Assembly (NCBI GenBank): GCA_946480675.1
Contig: CAMLKS010000073.1
Span: 1-8,874 of the forward strand
DNA length: 8,874 nt
From: an uncultured Bacteroidota bacterium
GTDB lineage: Bacteria > Bacteroidota > Bacteroidia > Chitinophagales > Chitinophagaceae
Direction of reading: 5' to 3'
Positions 6,933 through 8,874 of the stretch are shown here, piece by piece. Position 1 is the stretch's first letter; every line of letters starts with the position of its first letter. The position numbers were made by a program, and so were the translations under genes. Below the pieces are notes generated by a model. It was given only the letters and a program-made list of their open reading frames with translations, had not been told where the DNA came from and did not search any database.

Positions 6933-6972
6933 TTTATATTTTGTTTAATTTTTTGGTATTCCAATTTTGCCG

Positions 6973-7002
6973 CAAAGTTACAGGTACTTAATGAGATTGA
7001 AA
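6973..7002 (-). promoter_or_regulatory. Promoter of gap
   Basis: On the minus strand TAACTTTG (6980-6973) matches the Bacteroidota -7 consensus TAnnTTTG exactly. An upstream TTTC (7002-6999), a near match to the -33 TTTG, is separated from it by 18 bases. The -7 element ends 40 bases before the gap start codon, leaving an AT-rich leader. This fits a highly expressed glycolytic gene with no preceding gene on its strand. The spacer holds ATTAAGTAC, half of the palindrome seen at 4288-4301. Confidence 0.6.
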
Positions 7003-7024
7003 AAAGAATTGATACAGTTGTATG

Positions 7025-7083
7025 TTAATTTGCTTTATGTATAATGTGCATTTTAATATTTGCCGTTTACATTTTAATCTTGC
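7025..7083 (+). repeat. Short direct repeats before the 125-residue membrane protein gene
   Basis: CATTTTAATATTTGC (7049-7063) and CATTTTAATCTTGC (7070-7083) are near-identical copies whose starts are exactly 21 bases apart, about two helical turns. A third, shorter relative, TTAATTTGC, lies at 7025-7033. They sit in the divergent region between gap and the gene at 7087 and end only 3 bases before that start codon. They could be protein-binding sites, or parts of a promoter, or chance in AT-rich DNA. Confidence 0.4.
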
Positions 7084-7086
7084 ACT

Positions 7087-7464
7087 ATGGAAAGCAGTAC
7101 CCCCAAGGAGGTAAAGGTAACCCAAGGCTATCGCTGGATAGAAAACGGCCATATATTATTATGGCTGGTAAAAGATACCTGTTGGGCGCTGGAGTTTAAG
7201 CTGGGTGGGGTGTTTATGATATTTCCTACGGTATTTGTAGCCTTTTACATCCTGTGGCGTTCGAGAAAAATAAGGGCGGAACTATATCATAATATTGCCG
7301 TGTGTTGCTGGATACTGGCCAATTCCGTATGGATGCTGGGTGAATTTAACGATAAAGACTTTCGCATCTATGCTGCATCGCTATTTGTCTGCGGCTTATT
7401 GGTACTGGCTGTTTATTACCTTTTCTTCTTTAAGAAAGACAGGTACTTGTATGATGTGGAGTAG
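7087..7464 (+). CDS. Small integral membrane protein, function unknown
   Basis: This is the only plus-strand gene. The 125-residue product is strongly hydrophobic, with likely membrane helices at about 40-57, 67-84 and 95-115. A further hydrophobic stretch (21-36, HILLWLVKDTCWALEF) may lie at the membrane face or cross it. Between helices are short loops rich in charge (RSRKIRAE, 58-65, and NDKD, 88-91). The tail KKDRYLYDVE is charged. Conspicuous residues are His22, Cys32, Trp33, His68, Cys73-Cys74, Trp75 and Trp83, several in or at the helices; the pattern NGH...WLVKDTCW and CCWILANSVWMLGE looks like a conserved signature rather than random hydrophobicity. I do not recognise a named family. 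It is divergent from gap and convergent with the cytochrome c gene, with only 2 bases between stop codons. No clear promoter is visible; a TAATCTTG at 7075-7082 is too near the start. Confidence 0.85.
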   Translation: MESSTPKEVKVTQGYRWIENGHILLWLVKDTCWALEFKLGGVFMIFPTVFVAFYILWRSRKIRAELYHNIAVCCWILANSVWMLGEFNDKDFRIYAASLFVCGLLVLAVYYLFFFKKDRYLYDVE

Positions 7465-7466
7465 GT

Positions 7467-7949
7467 TTAATGTCCTGCAAGTGAATCTAAAAAATCCATT
7501 CTTTTAAACGGGTCTTCAAATTTCATGATGTCAATCGTATGGAGCATAGATCGTATTTGGGTTTCTGATAGTTTTCTGTGTGCATAGTATGTAGGATTAT
7601 AGCTTGAAAAAGTATCGATGTAATCAAGCATAGCATTTAGGTCGTCATGGCTAAGGTGATTGTATGTTTCGTTAACATCGGTTTTATGCCATATCGTATA
7701 TATGTATTGCGCCCTCGTATCTGCACTTTTAGCAAAAGAATCATGGTTTTTAATGAATGCAAATATCCAGTTGGTATCAAGGTCTTTCCTGATGTACTGT
7801 AGCGGTGGGCCTACTATCGGGCGGGTAGGGTGATGACACATACTGCAGTTGGCAGTAAATAACTTCTTACCATGAGATAGGTCTTTCCTATAGCTCTGAA
7901 AAGAGAACAACAGGGTAACTAGCAATAATAGTATAAGCAGTTTTTTCAT
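7467..7949 (-). CDS. Small exported c-type cytochrome
   Basis: The 160-residue protein starts with a signal peptide (MKK followed by a Leu-rich core to about 18), so the mature domain is exported to the periplasm or anchored there. The haem motif CSMCH is at 35-39, with covalent attachment through Cys35 and Cys38 and axial ligand His39. GPPL (47-50), a Trp-containing helix (WIFAFIKNHD, 61-70) and the final helix (LSHDDLNAMLDYI, 99-111) follow the class I cytochrome c pattern. The Met that usually sits just before this last helix is missing: residues 88-98 read HKTDVNETYNH. About 45 residues continue beyond the domain (115-160), a C-terminal extension with no motif I know. The start is 5 bases after the mltG stop, so the two are probably co-transcribed. 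GC is low in parts (33-35% in two sampled 60-base lines). The electron donor or acceptor is unknown. Confidence 0.92.
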   Translation of the reverse strand: MKKLLILLLLVTLLFSFQSYRKDLSHGKKLFTANCSMCHHPTRPIVGPPLQYIRKDLDTNWIFAFIKNHDSFAKSADTRAQYIYTIWHKTDVNETYNHLSHDDLNAMLDYIDTFSSYNPTYYAHRKLSETQIRSMLHTIDIMKFEDPFKRMDFLDSLAGH

Positions 7950-7954
7950 AACGG

Positions 7955-8874
7955 CTAATGTATTCCTCTTGCATCCAATGCCTGCTGGTATAACCTGGCA
8001 TTTTTCATGTGGTCATTATAGTTGGAAGCAAAGCGGTGATAGCCGCTAAAGTCTTCTTTGGCACAGAAGTATATATAGTCGGTTGATGGGCTGTTTAGTA
8101 CCGCATCCAGCGTTTTCTTTGATGGGGTGCAGATGGGACCGGGAGGTAACCCGCTATTCATATAGGTATTGTAAAGAGATACGGTTTGCAAATGAACACC
8201 CGTAATACGTCGCAGTGCGAAGTCACCCACCGCGAATTTTACAGTAGGGTCGGCTTGCAGCCGCATGCCTTTATTATAGCGATTGATGTAGACGCTGGCC
8301 ACATTTCCTTTCTCGTCATTCATATTGGTCTCTTCCTCCACTATAGATGCTATGATGGCTATTTGTGTTAGCGTTAACTTTTTAACGGCTGCCTGCTGTT
8401 TGCGGCTATCATTCCAGAATGTCTTGTAGTTGTCGTGTATCTTGCTGAAAGCCTTTTCGGCACCGGTATTCCAGTAAAACTCATAAGTATCAGGGATGAT
8501 GGCGCACATGATGGTATTAGTGTCCTGTCCGTAGCTGGCGCAGAAGGCACTGTCTGATAATAGTTGTAACAGCTTGTTAGAATCCGCTTCCAACTGGGTA
8601 CCAATAAGGCGGGCAATGTCTTGTTTGGTGCGCACTTTATTGATTACCAGCTTAACCGGTGTTTGCCTGCCGGAGCGGAGCATGCGCACGATGTTGTAGT
8701 TGCTCATGCCAGGGGTTATCTTGTATTTACCAGCTTTTACACGTGCCGGATAACCTGCCTGCTTTGCAAGCAGCTCGAAACTCCACATATCATCCAGGTA
8801 GTTGCCATCTTGTAAAGACCTCTTTACATCTTCGTAAGTAGCGCCGGTGCGGATGTACAGGTATTCGCCCTGTG
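7955..8874 (-). CDS. mltG: Endolytic murein transglycosylase MltG, 5' end beyond the window
   Basis: The protein is a YceG-like lytic transglycosylase that cleaves nascent glycan strands at the inner membrane and helps set glycan length. The frame runs through the window edge: 28 codons upstream of the Met at 8788 are open and read as normal MltG (GEYLYIRTGATYEDV), so that Met is internal. About 305 residues are visible; the N-terminal cytoplasmic tail, membrane helix and the start of the periplasmic LysM-like region are missing. Counting from the Met at 8788, a PDTYEF block lies at 99-104. The catalytic motif ASIVEEET is at 147-154, with Glu151 the likely acid. ADPTVKFAVGDF is at 179-190 and YNTYMNSGLPPGPICTPS at 206-223. 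The ending HRFASNYNDHMKNA is usual. The downstream cytochrome c gene starts 5 bases after its TAG. Confidence 0.96.
   Translation of the reverse strand, partial: QGEYLYIRTGATYEDVKRSLQDGNYLDDMWSFELLAKQAGYPARVKAGKYKITPGMSNYNIVRMLRSGRQTPVKLVINKVRTKQDIARLIGTQLEADSNKLLQLLSDSAFCASYGQDTNTIMCAIIPDTYEFYWNTGAEKAFSKIHDNYKTFWNDSRKQQAAVKKLTLTQIAIIASIVEEETNMNDEKGNVASVYINRYNKGMRLQADPTVKFAVGDFALRRITGVHLQTVSLYNTYMNSGLPPGPICTPSKKTLDAVLNSPSTDYIYFCAKEDFSGYHRFASNYNDHMKNARLYQQALDARGIH

Noticed and set aside
7075..7082. TAATCTTG as a -7 element for the gene at 7087
   Set aside because: It ends 4 bases before the ATG, has one mismatch, and no TTG lies at the right distance upstream; it would need a nearly leaderless transcript.
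8374..8616. An 80-codon minus-strand frame inside mltG
   Set aside because: It is out of frame with the mltG sequence, which is continuous and conserved through this stretch, so no frameshift is needed to explain it.
8788..8788. The Met at 8788 as the start of mltG
   Set aside because: The frame stays open for a further 28 codons to the window edge and those residues match normal MltG sequence, so this Met is internal.

Overview
The window looks like chromosomal housekeeping DNA from a member of the Bacteroidota, probably Chitinophagaceae or a close relative. That placement is an inference. It rests on the style of the SucC, Pgk, GapA and MltG proteins, on a DUF2007 protein with a 'LTNAIGG' core of the kind seen in this phylum, on a TAnnTTTG promoter element upstream of gap, and on the lack of Shine-Dalgarno-like sequences before most starts. 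All but one of the genes lie on the minus strand. I see no rRNA, tRNA, CRISPR array, insertion sequence or phage gene, and no gene-free stretch longer than about 155 bases.

In the minus-strand direction of transcription (right to left), the window opens inside mltG, a septal or elongation-site peptidoglycan transglycosylase cut by the window edge. It is followed after 5 bases by a small secreted cytochrome c (7467-7949). This pair runs tail to tail, with a 2-base gap, into the only plus-strand gene, a 125-residue membrane protein (7087-7464). That gene diverges from gap (5919-6932) across a 154-base AT-rich intergenic region. This region carries a good gap promoter and a set of short direct repeats. 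gap is followed by a strong terminator and then pgk (4640-5851), the usual glycolytic pair, then another terminator and a small VF530-type DNA-binding protein (4348-4572).

Next comes an AT-rich (about 33% GC by hand count) orphan gene (3638-4249), unlike its neighbours in composition. It is followed closely by a TfoX N-terminal-domain protein, a DUF2007 protein with a C-terminal membrane anchor, and a DUF72 (YecE-like) protein. These four could be one transcript. sucC (583-1800), the succinyl-CoA ligase beta subunit of the TCA cycle, has its own candidate promoter and terminator. It is followed by a 150-residue protein of unknown function with an internal repeat, which ends at a strong terminator.

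Functionally the recognised part is central carbon metabolism (GAPDH and PGK in glycolysis/gluconeogenesis, SucC in the TCA cycle) plus cell-wall synthesis. I did not find a convincing new multi-gene system. The most interesting points are: three intrinsic terminators placed 20-30 bases before the next gene's start; a cytochrome c that seems to lack the axial methionine at its usual place; the AT-rich orphan with a perfect 14-base palindrome in front of it; and the repeat architecture of the 150-residue protein.
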